Positions 56,960 through 64,000 of a DNA stretch of 64,000 nucleotides are shown here, piece by piece. The notes below the pieces were generated by a model, which did not search any database, was not told the origin of the DNA, and saw nothing but the letters and a program-made list of their open reading frames with translations. The DNA is from Psychrosphaera sp. B3R10 (GTDB lineage: Bacteria; Pseudomonadota; Gammaproteobacteria; Enterobacterales; Alteromonadaceae): assembly GCF_018861025.1 (NCBI RefSeq), contig NZ_JAHKQH010000040.1, positions 166,698 to 230,697 on the forward strand. The letters run 5' to 3'. Numbering within the stretch: the stretch's first letter is position 1; the number at the start of each line of letters is the position of its first letter. A program made the position numbers and the translations under genes.

Positions 56960-58090
56960 ATGGCTAATTTCCTTCGCCAACTTGTTAGCGTAATTGTATT
57001 TTTAGGTTTGTCAGCAACAGCAAGTTATGCTGAAACGCTGCGAATTAAGTCTGACGCGCCTAGCGAATATGTCGTTAAAAAGGGGGACACCCTATGGGAT
57101 ATTTCAAGTTTGTTCTTGAAAGATCCATGGAAGTGGCCGGAATTGTGGAAAATGAATCCGCAGGTTTCAAATCCAAATTTAATTTATCCAGGCGATAACT
57201 TACAACTTATATACACCGCATCAGGTGAACCTGTGTTGATCATGGGTAAACGTGTACTAAAAATGTCACCGCAAAAACGTGTTTCGCATAAACGTGACGA
57301 ACCTATTCCATTGGTTCCTTTAAATTCTATTGCCCCATTTTTGAGTTATGAACAAACGCTAGAAGAAGATGTGATTGAAGGGCTCCCATATGTATTAGGT
57401 ACAGATCGCGCGATCAAACGCGCAACTGTTGGCGATATGCTCTATATTAAAGGTGACCTTGGTGCAGAACGTCGATTTGCAATTTATCGTAAAGGTAAAA
57501 AATACATCGACCCTGAAACCGATGACATTTTAGGTTATGAAGCGGTACTCGTTGCGATTGCCAAACTTGAACATGCTGGCGACCCAGATAATGGGGTACC
57601 TGCAAAAGTGACTATCGAGTCGGCGAAACAAGAAGTGAAAGCCAGTGACGTTTTATTGCCTATTAGGCAAGGTCAGGATTTACCTGCATTTTTTAAAATG
57701 CGACCAATTGAGAACGACTTAGAAGGTGCCATCATTGGTACACCTTCGGATGTTGCCGGTGTATCAAAATATGACGTTATCGTAATAAACAAAGGCTTTA
57801 TGCACGATGTAGCACCAGGTCATATTTTTGATGTTCGACGTCAGTCTCCAACTGTTGTGAATCAAGGGTTGGGTCCGAAGTATCAAGAAGACGCAAGCAG
57901 TTATGAACGCTTTGTTGGCCAAGTTAAAAATTGGTTCCAAAGTGACGAAGATAAAGGCATCTATGTCATGCCTTACGAAAAAATTGGCCAAGTCATGCTG
58001 TTCAGAGTTTATGAACGCGTTTCGTATGGCATAGTGATTAAGAATTCAATTCCTATTTATGTTGGCGATAAAATTCAAACGCCGGAATAG
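56960..58090 (+). CDS. LysM-domain protein of the DprA neighbourhood
   Basis: A 376-residue exported protein with a signal peptide cut near SATASYAETL. A LysM domain follows at residues about 40-90 (YVVKKGDTLWDISSLFLKDP, then NPNLIYPGDNLQL), so it should bind peptidoglycan. The remaining 280 residues are beta-rich with no known domain. The frame is open 17 codons upstream, but the signal peptide begins at the ATG at 56960. A LysM gene between def and dprA is a conserved feature of gammaproteobacteria. Its function there is not known. Confidence 0.85.
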   Translation: MANFLRQLVSVIVFLGLSATASYAETLRIKSDAPSEYVVKKGDTLWDISSLFLKDPWKWPELWKMNPQVSNPNLIYPGDNLQLIYTASGEPVLIMGKRVLKMSPQKRVSHKRDEPIPLVPLNSIAPFLSYEQTLEEDVIEGLPYVLGTDRAIKRATVGDMLYIKGDLGAERRFAIYRKGKKYIDPETDDILGYEAVLVAIAKLEHAGDPDNGVPAKVTIESAKQEVKASDVLLPIRQGQDLPAFFKMRPIENDLEGAIIGTPSDVAGVSKYDVIVINKGFMHDVAPGHIFDVRRQSPTVVNQGLGPKYQEDASSYERFVGQVKNWFQSDEDKGIYVMPYEKIGQVMLFRVYERVSYGIVIKNSIPIYVGDKIQTPE

Positions 58091-58103
58091 ATAAATACAT
58101 TAC

Positions 58104-58122
58104 GCCCCGCAGGATGTGGGGC
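58104..58122 (+). promoter_or_regulatory. Short GC hairpin before dprA
   Basis: GCCCC (58104-58108) and GGGGC (58118-58122) flank a 9-base loop in the 48-base LysM-dprA gap, just ahead of the AAGGAG ribosome site. It may slow transcription or shape mRNA folding; it has no T-run. Confidence 0.4.
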
Positions 58123-58138
58123 CATAAAGGAGCCAAGG

Positions 58139-59215
58139 ATGGACCTCGAATTTAGTCAACTTACCCGATGGTTAGCACTTATTAAGTGCCCCCAATTTGG
58201 TATAGTCTCGTTTAGAGCACTTGCTGCCGTATTACCAAGCCCAACAGACGTATTTACGTTGACTCCCAAAGAATTAAGCCATTACCCACTGAAAGCCTGT
58301 CATGTGAAGTATTTTTCCGCACCTAATTGGCCATGGGCTGAGCGAATGGCGCATTGGATGATACACAACCAAGTCCGTTTTATTTCGATATTGGATGCCA
58401 AATACCCTCTACTGCTAAAACAAATTAGTCGGCCGCCAATAGGCTTATTTGTTGCGGGCAATGTGGATGTTTTAAATTCGACCCAAATCGGCTTTGTCGG
58501 TTCTCGGAGTCCATCTTCTTACGGTAGACAAATGACAAGCCATCTTATTGACGGATTACGACACACGCCGGTAACGATTACTTCTGGACTAGCGGTGGGG
58601 ATTGATGGCGATGCTCACAAATTGGCATTAGATAATGGTTTACCTACAATTGCCGTAATGGCGACTGGAATGCAAAATATTTACCCTAAAAGACATTGCA
58701 ACTTAGCGGAACGCATTAAAAATTTTGGCTGCTTAGTGTCGGAGTTTCCCCCAGATGTACCAGCTATTCAGCATAACTTCCCCCGTAGAAATAGGATCAT
58801 TGCCGGGCTCAGCAAAGGAATTGTTGTCGTCGAAGCAGCCATTAAAAGTGGTTCATTAATATCAGCTCGAATTGCAATGGAAGAAAATAGAGACGTCTTT
58901 GCGGTCCCTGGCAACGCATTTAGTCCATTGAGTGAGGGTTGTAATTCGTTGATTAAACAAGGAGCTAAACCGGTTACAGGTGCAGCCGATATCGTAAATG
59001 AGTATTTGATTTCACCCTGTCGCAAAGAAGTTAGAAAAAATCACTTGGCAGGACCTAATTTGTTAGCTAGTGTTGACCATGATACTACCCCGGTAGATGT
59101 CATTGTCCAACGTTCCAATATGCCTGTGGATGAGGTGTTAATTGAAATGTTGGAATTGGAAATACAGGGCTATGTAGAAGCTGTCCCAGGCGGCTACATT
59201 AAAGTACCAATCTAA
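58139..59215 (+). CDS. dprA: DNA processing protein DprA (Smf)
   Basis: A 358-residue protein that loads RecA on single-stranded DNA and protects incoming DNA in natural transformation. The Rossmann-like DprA fold has FVGSRSPSSYGRQ, TSGLAVGIDGDAH and HNFPRRNRIIAGLSKG. A C-terminal winged helix (about the last 60 residues) is present. AAGGAG lies six bases before the ATG. It sits in the conserved dprA-smg-yrdD-tsaC cluster. Confidence 0.95.
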   Translation: MDLEFSQLTRWLALIKCPQFGIVSFRALAAVLPSPTDVFTLTPKELSHYPLKACHVKYFSAPNWPWAERMAHWMIHNQVRFISILDAKYPLLLKQISRPPIGLFVAGNVDVLNSTQIGFVGSRSPSSYGRQMTSHLIDGLRHTPVTITSGLAVGIDGDAHKLALDNGLPTIAVMATGMQNIYPKRHCNLAERIKNFGCLVSEFPPDVPAIQHNFPRRNRIIAGLSKGIVVVEAAIKSGSLISARIAMEENRDVFAVPGNAFSPLSEGCNSLIKQGAKPVTGAADIVNEYLISPCRKEVRKNHLAGPNLLASVDHDTTPVDVIVQRSNMPVDEVLIEMLELEIQGYVEAVPGGYIKVPI

Positions 59216-59245
59216 CGAAAATAATAATTAACAAAGGGGCTTTTT

Positions 59246-59719
59246 ATGTTTGATATCCTTTTGTATTTGTTTGAAAACATTGTAAATGACAGCGCTGAGA
59301 TCTGGGTTGATGAAGATGAACTCACAAAAGAACTCAAAAAAGCGGGCTTTCATGATGACGATATTTTCAAAGCGCTAATGTGGTTAGAAGATTTAGCTGA
59401 TCTCCAGGCTAATGACATTTCACCGTTTATCAACGGGCAGACCGCCATTTCGAATCGAATTTACACGCCGCAGGAAATGTTGAAACTCGACACTGAATGC
59501 CGTGGTTTCGTTTTGTTCTTAGAGCAGATTAATCTGCTGGACGTTGCAACTCGTGAAATGGTCATCGATCGGATAATGGAACTAGAAGAAACACACATTT
59601 GTTTAGAAGACTTAAAGTGGGTGGTTCTAATGGTGCTATTTAACGTTCCTGGCAAAGAGTCTGCATTTGAGCAGATGGAAAACTTAGTCTTTGACGAGCC
59701 TGAGGGCGCAATTCACTAA
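59246..59719 (+). CDS. smg: Smg family protein (DUF494)
   Basis: A 157-residue helical acidic protein conserved downstream of dprA. It begins [20 protein letters not shown], the family hallmark, and has the usual length (E. coli Smg 157). Smg has no established biochemical function. A ribosome site AAGGGG precedes the ATG. Confidence 0.93.
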   Translation: MFDILLYLFENIVNDSAEIWVDEDELTKELKKAGFHDDDIFKALMWLEDLADLQANDISPFINGQTAISNRIYTPQEMLKLDTECRGFVLFLEQINLLDVATREMVIDRIMELEETHICLEDLKWVVLMVLFNVPGKESAFEQMENLVFDEPEGAIH

Positions 59720-59755
59720 GCTTCCATCGATCTGCACAGAAAACTATTGCGTTAC

Positions 59756-59781
59756 GCCGTGGAGTGACTAAGATCCACGGC
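59756..59781 (+). promoter_or_regulatory. GC-rich hairpin between smg and yrdD
   Basis: GCCGTGGA (59756-59763) and TCCACGGC (59774-59781) form an 8-bp stem with a 10-base loop in the 88-base smg-yrdD gap. No T-run follows, so it is more likely a processing or regulatory stem than a terminator. Confidence 0.5.
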
Positions 59782-59807
59782 ATATTGCCGACTATACGAC
59801 AAAATTC

Positions 59808-60341
59808 ATGGAATCCGATCCGGACTTACAACATAACCAACCCGAAACTAAGAACTATTGCCCAAAATGCAATGCGGAACTGCACATTCGTTCTGGCGCG
59901 ACAGGCGCGTTTTTGGGTTGTACTACCTATCCAGCATGTGATTACACACGTCCTTTAACTACGTCGTCTGAAGTCCAAGTGTTACGTATTCTCGATGAAG
60001 TCTGTTGCCCAAAATGCGAGGGCGACTTAGGTGTTAAGTCGGGTAAATATGGTATGTTTATTGGTTGCATGAATTACCCAGAATGTGATTTTCTTGTGAA
60101 AGAAGATGACGACGACGATTTTGAACCCGTCGATTGCCCAAAATGTGATTCGGGCGAACTTCACATGCGAACTAATAAAAAAGGTCATCGTTTTTATGCC
60201 TGTAATCAATACCCGGAATGCGACTATTTAGTGAATCAAAAACCAATAGCGACACCGTGTTTAAAATGCGAGTGGCCAATTGTTGTTGATACCGGTGATG
60301 GTGAAAAGCAATGTCCGTTTTGTAAACTGTATGTAGATTAA
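59808..60341 (+). CDS. yrdD: Topoisomerase I-type zinc-ribbon protein (YrdD)
   Basis: A 177-residue protein built from at least three zinc ribbons of the topoisomerase C4 type. They are visible as NYCPKCNAEL...GCTTYPACDYT, VCCPKCEGDLG...GCMNYPECDF and VDCPKCDSGEL...CNQYPECDY, plus a final CLKCEWP...CPFCKLYVD. The E. coli homologue is yrdD, also between smg and tsaC. Nucleic-acid binding is expected from the fold. The ATG at 59808 is chosen, with a weak ribosome site. Confidence 0.9.
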   Translation: MESDPDLQHNQPETKNYCPKCNAELHIRSGATGAFLGCTTYPACDYTRPLTTSSEVQVLRILDEVCCPKCEGDLGVKSGKYGMFIGCMNYPECDFLVKEDDDDDFEPVDCPKCDSGELHMRTNKKGHRFYACNQYPECDYLVNQKPIATPCLKCEWPIVVDTGDGEKQCPFCKLYVD

Positions 60342-60359
60342 TTCCGTAGAGGTTTTACT

Positions 60360-60932
60360 GTGAACACCCCAGATCCAACAATTACTCATTCTCCAGAAGT
60401 AACATCGCTATTAAATGGCGATGTAATCGTATATCCAACAGAAGCGGTTTACGGCATGGGATGCGATCCGCAAAATGAACTAGCGGTATTAAAATTACTA
60501 AAGATAAAGCAAAGGCCAATTGAAAAAGGATTAATCTTAATTGCGAATGATTACGGCCAGTTGTTGAAGTTTGTTGATGATAAAAAAATCCCAATGGATA
60601 AGCGTACTGATATTATTTCTCGTTGGCCAGGCCCAACAACTTGGTTGCTACCAGCCGCACCAGACGCACCTAAGTGGATTACAGGACAACACGATTTAAT
60701 TGCAGTTCGGGTGACCGATCATCCAACTGTGAAACGCATGTGCAAAGAGTTTGGTGGAGCGATCGTCTCCACAAGCGCTAATGTAACAGGGCAACCCACG
60801 ATAACTGACGTTGCTACTCTTGCATTGCAATTTTCTGATCAAGTTGGTTACATTGTAGATGAGCCATTAGGTGGTTATGATCAGCCATCAACCATTATTA
60901 ATTCATTTACAGGCGAAGTAGTAAGGACTTAA
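60360..60932 (+). CDS. tsaC: Threonylcarbamoyl-AMP synthase
   Basis: A 190-residue Sua5/YrdC/YciO-fold enzyme that makes threonylcarbamoyl-AMP for the t6A tRNA modification. The N-terminal [18 protein letters not shown], then [12 protein letters not shown] and the [11 protein letters not shown] motif are diagnostic. The start codon is GTG with TAGAGG seven bases ahead. It is the short TsaC form without a Sua5 domain. Confidence 0.95.
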   Translation: MNTPDPTITHSPEVTSLLNGDVIVYPTEAVYGMGCDPQNELAVLKLLKIKQRPIEKGLILIANDYGQLLKFVDDKKIPMDKRTDIISRWPGPTTWLLPAAPDAPKWITGQHDLIAVRVTDHPTVKRMCKEFGGAIVSTSANVTGQPTITDVATLALQFSDQVGYIVDEPLGGYDQPSTIINSFTGEVVRT

Positions 60933-60933
60933 A

Positions 60934-61836
60934 TTGAACTCACCAATGTTAGACCAAGTAAAATCATTTTTTATGTCGCTGCAGGATCAAATTTGTGAGC
61001 AACTCTCGACACTTGATGGCACTGAATTTGAGCAAGATCAGTGGATTAGAGAAGAAGGCGGCGGCGGACGAAGCCGCGTAATTAAAAACGGTAACGTATT
61101 TGAACAGGCCGGTGTAAATTTTTCCCATGTATTTGGCGCTAATATGCCCGCTTCTGCAACAGCACACCGTCCAGAGTTACAAGGTCGAAGTTTCAATGCC
61201 TGTGGTGTGTCTTTAGTTATTCACCCGCATAATCCATATATCCCGACTACACATATGAATGTGCGCTTTTTTATTGCTGAAAAAGAAGGTGCCGAACCTG
61301 TTTGGTGGTTTGGCGGGGGTTATGATTTAACGCCATTTTATCCGTTCGAACAAGACATCAAACATTGGCATCAGACTGCTAAAGATGTATGTGATCAATA
61401 TGGAGAGGCGGTTTATCCAAAATACAAAAAATGGTGTGACGAATACTTCTACCTTAAACACCGTGACGAAACTCGTGGGGTAGGTGGTCTATTTTACGAT
61501 GATCTAAACGAACTAGGCTTTGAACAGTGTTTTGAGTTTACCCAAAAAATAGGTCATTCATTTTGTGAAGCGTATGTGCCAATTGTCAATCGCTGTAAAA
61601 ACCTAGAGTTTGGTGACCGCCAACGACAATTTCAACTTTATCGCCGTGGTCGTTATGTTGAATTTAACTTGGTATTTGACCGAGGTACGTTATTTGGCCT
61701 TCAAACAGGTGGGCGCACTGAGTCGATATTAATGTCTATGCCACCTCTTGCCCGCTGGGAATATCAATACACACCAGAAGCAGGCAGTGAAGAAGCCAAA
61801 CTCTATGACGTATTACGACCAATTGAGTGGTTGTAG
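60934..61836 (+). CDS. hemF: Oxygen-dependent coproporphyrinogen III oxidase
   Basis: A 300-residue enzyme that makes protoporphyrinogen IX from coproporphyrinogen III with oxygen (E. coli HemF 299). Motifs include [19 protein letters not shown], the [19 protein letters not shown] block, and [11 protein letters not shown]. The start is TTG at 60934, one base after the tsaC stop, supported by AAGGA six bases upstream. An ATG at 60946 is the alternative. Confidence 0.96.
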   Translation: MNSPMLDQVKSFFMSLQDQICEQLSTLDGTEFEQDQWIREEGGGGRSRVIKNGNVFEQAGVNFSHVFGANMPASATAHRPELQGRSFNACGVSLVIHPHNPYIPTTHMNVRFFIAEKEGAEPVWWFGGGYDLTPFYPFEQDIKHWHQTAKDVCDQYGEAVYPKYKKWCDEYFYLKHRDETRGVGGLFYDDLNELGFEQCFEFTQKIGHSFCEAYVPIVNRCKNLEFGDRQRQFQLYRRGRYVEFNLVFDRGTLFGLQTGGRTESILMSMPPLARWEYQYTPEAGSEEAKLYDVLRPIEWL

Positions 61837-61860
61837 TCTTACCAAGCTTGTTTTGCCGTT

Positions 61861-62304
61861 TTAATCTTGATTAATAATATGCGTAGCCATTTGTGCAAAG
61901 GCATCTTTTAGATGCGCTTTAACTTGTGGTTGCGTTACTTCGAGTTCCAACGCTGTATTCATACAATATATCCACTGGTCCCGCAGGTTTTGGTCAATTA
62001 AAAACGGCAAATGTCGGGCACGTAGGCGAGGATGTCCGTATTTTTCCATAAAGATATTCGGCCCACCTGTCCAACCAACTAAAAATTCATAAAACTTTTC
62101 GCGGATCGCATCGAGTGGTTTTGGATGCATATCGTACAATTCTTTAGCCCGCAGGTCGGTTTCCATAATGTCATAAAAGGTATTGGCAAGCTTTTTAACA
62201 CCGTCATTGCCAATCACATCGTATGGGGTATGGCTTATATTTAAATGAGACTTGTTTTGTTGTGGCTTTTTAGACACTATTTTATCCATCAATTTTTTTA
62301 ACAT
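61861..62304 (-). CDS. Truncated (group II) hemoglobin
   Basis: A 147-residue 2-on-2 globin. The conserved features are the helix-turn before the proximal histidine ([18 protein letters not shown]) and the aromatic residues around [11 protein letters not shown], with a polar N-terminal extension of about 25 residues before the globin fold. Such proteins bind oxygen or nitric oxide and often support NO or redox defence. It is convergent with hemF and divergent from aroE, so it is placed between heme synthesis and aroE on the opposite strand. Confidence 0.85.
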   Translation of the reverse strand: MLKKLMDKIVSKKPQQNKSHLNISHTPYDVIGNDGVKKLANTFYDIMETDLRAKELYDMHPKPLDAIREKFYEFLVGWTGGPNIFMEKYGHPRLRARHLPFLIDQNLRDQWIYCMNTALELEVTQPQVKAHLKDAFAQMATHIINQD

Positions 62305-62316
62305 TTACGAGCCCAA

Positions 62317-63120
62317 ATGAAAAAGTTTGCCGTAATCGGTAACCCAATCGAACAGTCAAAGTCTCCAATAATTCATCAAGACTTTGCAAAGCAATTTGAT
62401 ATTGCGCTTACATACGAAAAGCTATTATCGCCAATTAGTGATTTCAAACCAACGATAAATTCGTTTTTTGACGCTGGTGGCATTGGCATTAACGTCACTA
62501 TGCCGTTCAAAGATGAAGCGTTTGCAAGTTGTGACGAGCTATCACCACGCGCCAAGCTTGCCGAAGCGGTAAATACCTTAACTTATAAAGATGGCAAATT
62601 ATTGGGTGATACTACCGACGGCGAGGGCGTTGTTCGCGACTTGTTATTTCACGGTATTGAATTAAAAGGTCGTCGCGTATTGTTGATCGGAGCGGGTGGT
62701 GCAGGCAAAGGCAGTGTTGCGAGTATTTTAGACCAACAACCCAAAGAGCTGATAATTGCGAATCGCACACTATCTAAAGCGCAACATATAGTGGATAAAG
62801 TGCCTGGTGCTCCGGTTGTCGCCAAAGGTTTTTCAGAACTCGATGGTAATTATGATGTGGTTATCAATTCAACGTCGTGTTCATTAACGGGTGAACTTCC
62901 TGATATTGACCCTAGTGTTTTCAAAAACACCGTCGCTGCTTATGATATGTGTTACAAAAAAGAAAAGACTCTGTTTAATAACTGGCTTGAACTGCATTCC
63001 AAAGCATTAACGATTGATGGATTGGGTATGTTAATAGAACAAGCAGCAGAATCCTTTCGTATATGGCATGGCGTCGTTCCCGACACAACGGAAATACGCA
63101 AGGTATTGCGAGATCTATAG
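62317..63120 (+). CDS. aroE: Shikimate 5-dehydrogenase
   Basis: A 267-residue NADPH enzyme of the shikimate pathway. The N-terminal [16 protein letters not shown], the [10 protein letters not shown] segment with the catalytic lysine, the dinucleotide motif [13 protein letters not shown] and NRTLSKA are diagnostic. Length is close to E. coli AroE (272). It is the last of the dprA-aroE block, ending just before a strong hairpin. Confidence 0.96.
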   Translation: MKKFAVIGNPIEQSKSPIIHQDFAKQFDIALTYEKLLSPISDFKPTINSFFDAGGIGINVTMPFKDEAFASCDELSPRAKLAEAVNTLTYKDGKLLGDTTDGEGVVRDLLFHGIELKGRRVLLIGAGGAGKGSVASILDQQPKELIIANRTLSKAQHIVDKVPGAPVVAKGFSELDGNYDVVINSTSCSLTGELPDIDPSVFKNTVAAYDMCYKKEKTLFNNWLELHSKALTIDGLGMLIEQAAESFRIWHGVVPDTTEIRKVLRDL

Positions 63121-63128
63121 TAGAAAAA

Positions 63129-63182
63129 TACATATATCAGAGTAGCGCCATTATTTACGTGGCGCATTCTTCTATATATGTA
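63129..63182. terminator. Nested hairpin between convergent aroE and yrdA
   Basis: Outer 9-bp arms TACATATAT (63129-63137) and ATATATGTA (63174-63182) enclose inner 6-bp arms GCGCCA (63145-63150) and TGGCGC (63160-63165). The inner stem is GC-rich with an ATTCTTCT tract on the plus strand. It is a likely bidirectional terminator. Confidence 0.75.
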
Positions 63183-63208
63183 GTGTTAATCGAGGCACTG
63201 TATTGTGA

Positions 63209-63748
63209 CTAACTATGTTGTTCTATGTACTCATCTTTGAGTAAGACGTAGTTTTTGGCTGAAACGGTCAAAAAGTCGAGTTCTACTTGTTTTAAAGGCC
63301 GTGCCTTTTTCATCGGGTTTCCAACATATAAAAAACCAGACTCCAATTTTTTATTAGGCGGAACTAATGTACCGGCACCAATAAATACATCATCACCAAC
63401 TTCAGCACCATCCATTATGATTGCGCCCATCCCAACTAAAATACGATTACCCAATTTACAACCATGTAACATTGCTTTATGACCAATTGTTACGTCGTCT
63501 CCTATTATTAGGGGGTTGCCTAAGGGATTATTGTTAGATTTTCTCGTTACGTGCAGCACCGATCCATCTTGTACATTGGTACGTTTACCAATAGAAATAT
63601 AATTAACGTCACCTCGAGCAGCAACCATCGGCCAAATACTAGAATCGTCGCCAATAGTGATTTCTCCATATAGTACTGCGGATTCATCAACATAAACTCG
63701 GTCGTAAATAGTAGGAAGTATATCGTTATAAGATTTTAGGTTTTTCAT
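63209..63748 (-). CDS. yrdA: Gamma-carbonic anhydrase-like protein (YrdA)
   Basis: A 179-residue left-handed beta-helix protein. Hexapeptide repeats run through most of it (VLHVTRKSNN, then VTIGHKAMLHGCKLGN, ILVGMGAIIMDGAEVG). The zinc-ligand histidines of the gamma-carbonic anhydrase family are in VLHV and IGHKAMLHG. In E. coli yrdA sits beside the rrnD operon and aroE, and the same holds here. The ATG at 63748 has GAGG seven bases upstream and is chosen over the TTG at 63760. Actual catalytic activity is not certain for this subgroup. Confidence 0.92.
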   Translation of the reverse strand: MKNLKSYNDILPTIYDRVYVDESAVLYGEITIGDDSSIWPMVAARGDVNYISIGKRTNVQDGSVLHVTRKSNNNPLGNPLIIGDDVTIGHKAMLHGCKLGNRILVGMGAIIMDGAEVGDDVFIGAGTLVPPNKKLESGFLYVGNPMKKARPLKQVELDFLTVSAKNYVLLKDEYIEQHS

Positions 63749-63864
63749 TGTTAACCTCAATTACACTTTATAAGCCTCAAATATCACACTTTTTGACCAC
63801 ATTAGTCAATAAATATGCGTTCTGTAGCAATAATAGCCAAACAGAAAACTATTTGTAAAAAGTA

Positions 63865-63900
63865 GTTGCGCGCCGGAAAATGATCTCTATAATGCGTCCT
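63865..63900 (+). promoter_or_regulatory. rRNA operon P1 promoter
   Basis: TTGCGC (63865-63870), 16-base spacer, perfect -10 TATAAT (63887-63892), followed by the GC-rich discriminator GCGTCCTC typical of stringently controlled rRNA promoters. The AT-rich region upstream (63835-63862) would be the UP element. Confidence 0.8.
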
Positions 63901-63922
63901 CGTTGTCAGGGAGACATCAACC

Positions 63923-63934
63923 GCTCAAAACAAT
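63923..63934 (+). promoter_or_regulatory. boxA-like antitermination site in the rRNA leader
   Basis: GCTCAAAACAAT lies about 30 bases after the promoter and partly matches boxA of rRNA leaders (TGCTCTTTAACAA). It is a reasonable position for NusB/NusE binding. A further inverted repeat TTTGAAA-N5-TTTCAAA (63975-63993) follows. The 16S gene would begin outside the window. Confidence 0.5.
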
Positions 63935-64000
63935 ATGTTTAGTAGCAGGATTGGCGTCTAAATCGGCTAGGAAGTTTGAAAAAAACTTTCAAAAAGATTT

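Noticed and set aside
63900..64000. 16S rRNA gene inside the window
   Set aside because: Only promoter and leader features are visible; no sequence resembling the conserved 16S 5' end is reached.

Overview
The window is a gene-dense stretch of the core chromosome of a marine-type gammaproteobacterium, most likely from the Alteromonadales (Colwellia, Thalassotalea, Psychrosphaera or Pseudoalteromonas relatives). The basis is the combination of moderately AT-rich DNA, the fadBA-tusA, ilvYC-ilvLGMEDA and fmt-def-dprA-smg-yrdD-tsaC-hemF-aroE-yrdA-rrn gene orders, a Kdo kinase (kdkA) for lipid A-core synthesis, and several porin, RND and surface genes. No insertion sequence, prophage, integrase, CRISPR array or tRNA is seen. 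The genus is an inference.

Layout. 1-4.3 kb: a truncated membrane protein, tusA, and the fatty-acid beta-oxidation operon fadBA (minus strand). 4.3-9.1 kb: lytic transglycosylase slt, prolidase pepQ, potassium channel subunit trkH (plus). 9.2-11.5 kb: threonine catabolic operon kbl-tdh. 12-13.1 kb: a DUF3224 protein and an aspartate/glutamate racemase-like enzyme. 13.2-21 kb: lipopolysaccharide inner-core genes on both strands (gmhB, a GT9 heptosyltransferase, kdkA, waaA, hldE, gmhA), with an AlkC-type DNA glycosylase in the waaA operon and a TetR regulator in front of gmhA. 21.4-24.1 kb: coaD, a Cys/Met-metabolism PLP enzyme and a TraB/GumN protein. 24.4-27.3 kb: an unusual outer-membrane protein and lipoprotein pair.

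27.4-37 kb is a complete isoleucine/valine locus: ilvY divergent from ilvC, followed by a leader peptide and attenuator (ilvL) and ilvGMEDA, with further RNA hairpins between ilvE and ilvD. 37-47.2 kb is more accessory: an APC permease preceded by an 8-bp tandem repeat, a small phosphate-binding-like protein with a porin, an RND efflux pair with inverted repeats upstream, and an ECF sigma factor, probable anti-sigma factor and secreted coiled-coil protein. 47.2-52.4 kb holds small membrane and hypothetical proteins, a secreted esterase, and a CotH/PKD surface protein.

52.6-63.8 kb returns to conserved housekeeping genes: trkA-rsmB-fmt-def on the minus strand, then lysM, dprA, smg, yrdD, tsaC, hemF and aroE on the plus strand, with a truncated hemoglobin and a gamma-carbonic-anhydrase-like protein (yrdA) on the minus strand. 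The last 140 bp carry a typical stringently controlled rRNA promoter and leader; the 16S gene itself must begin beyond the window.

I did not find a clearly unprecedented multi-gene system. The best leads are the ECF sigma/anti-sigma/coiled-coil module, the outer-membrane protein-lipoprotein pair, the TetR-gmhA pair, the ilvE-ilvD RNA element, and several long palindromes that look like operators without an assigned regulator.
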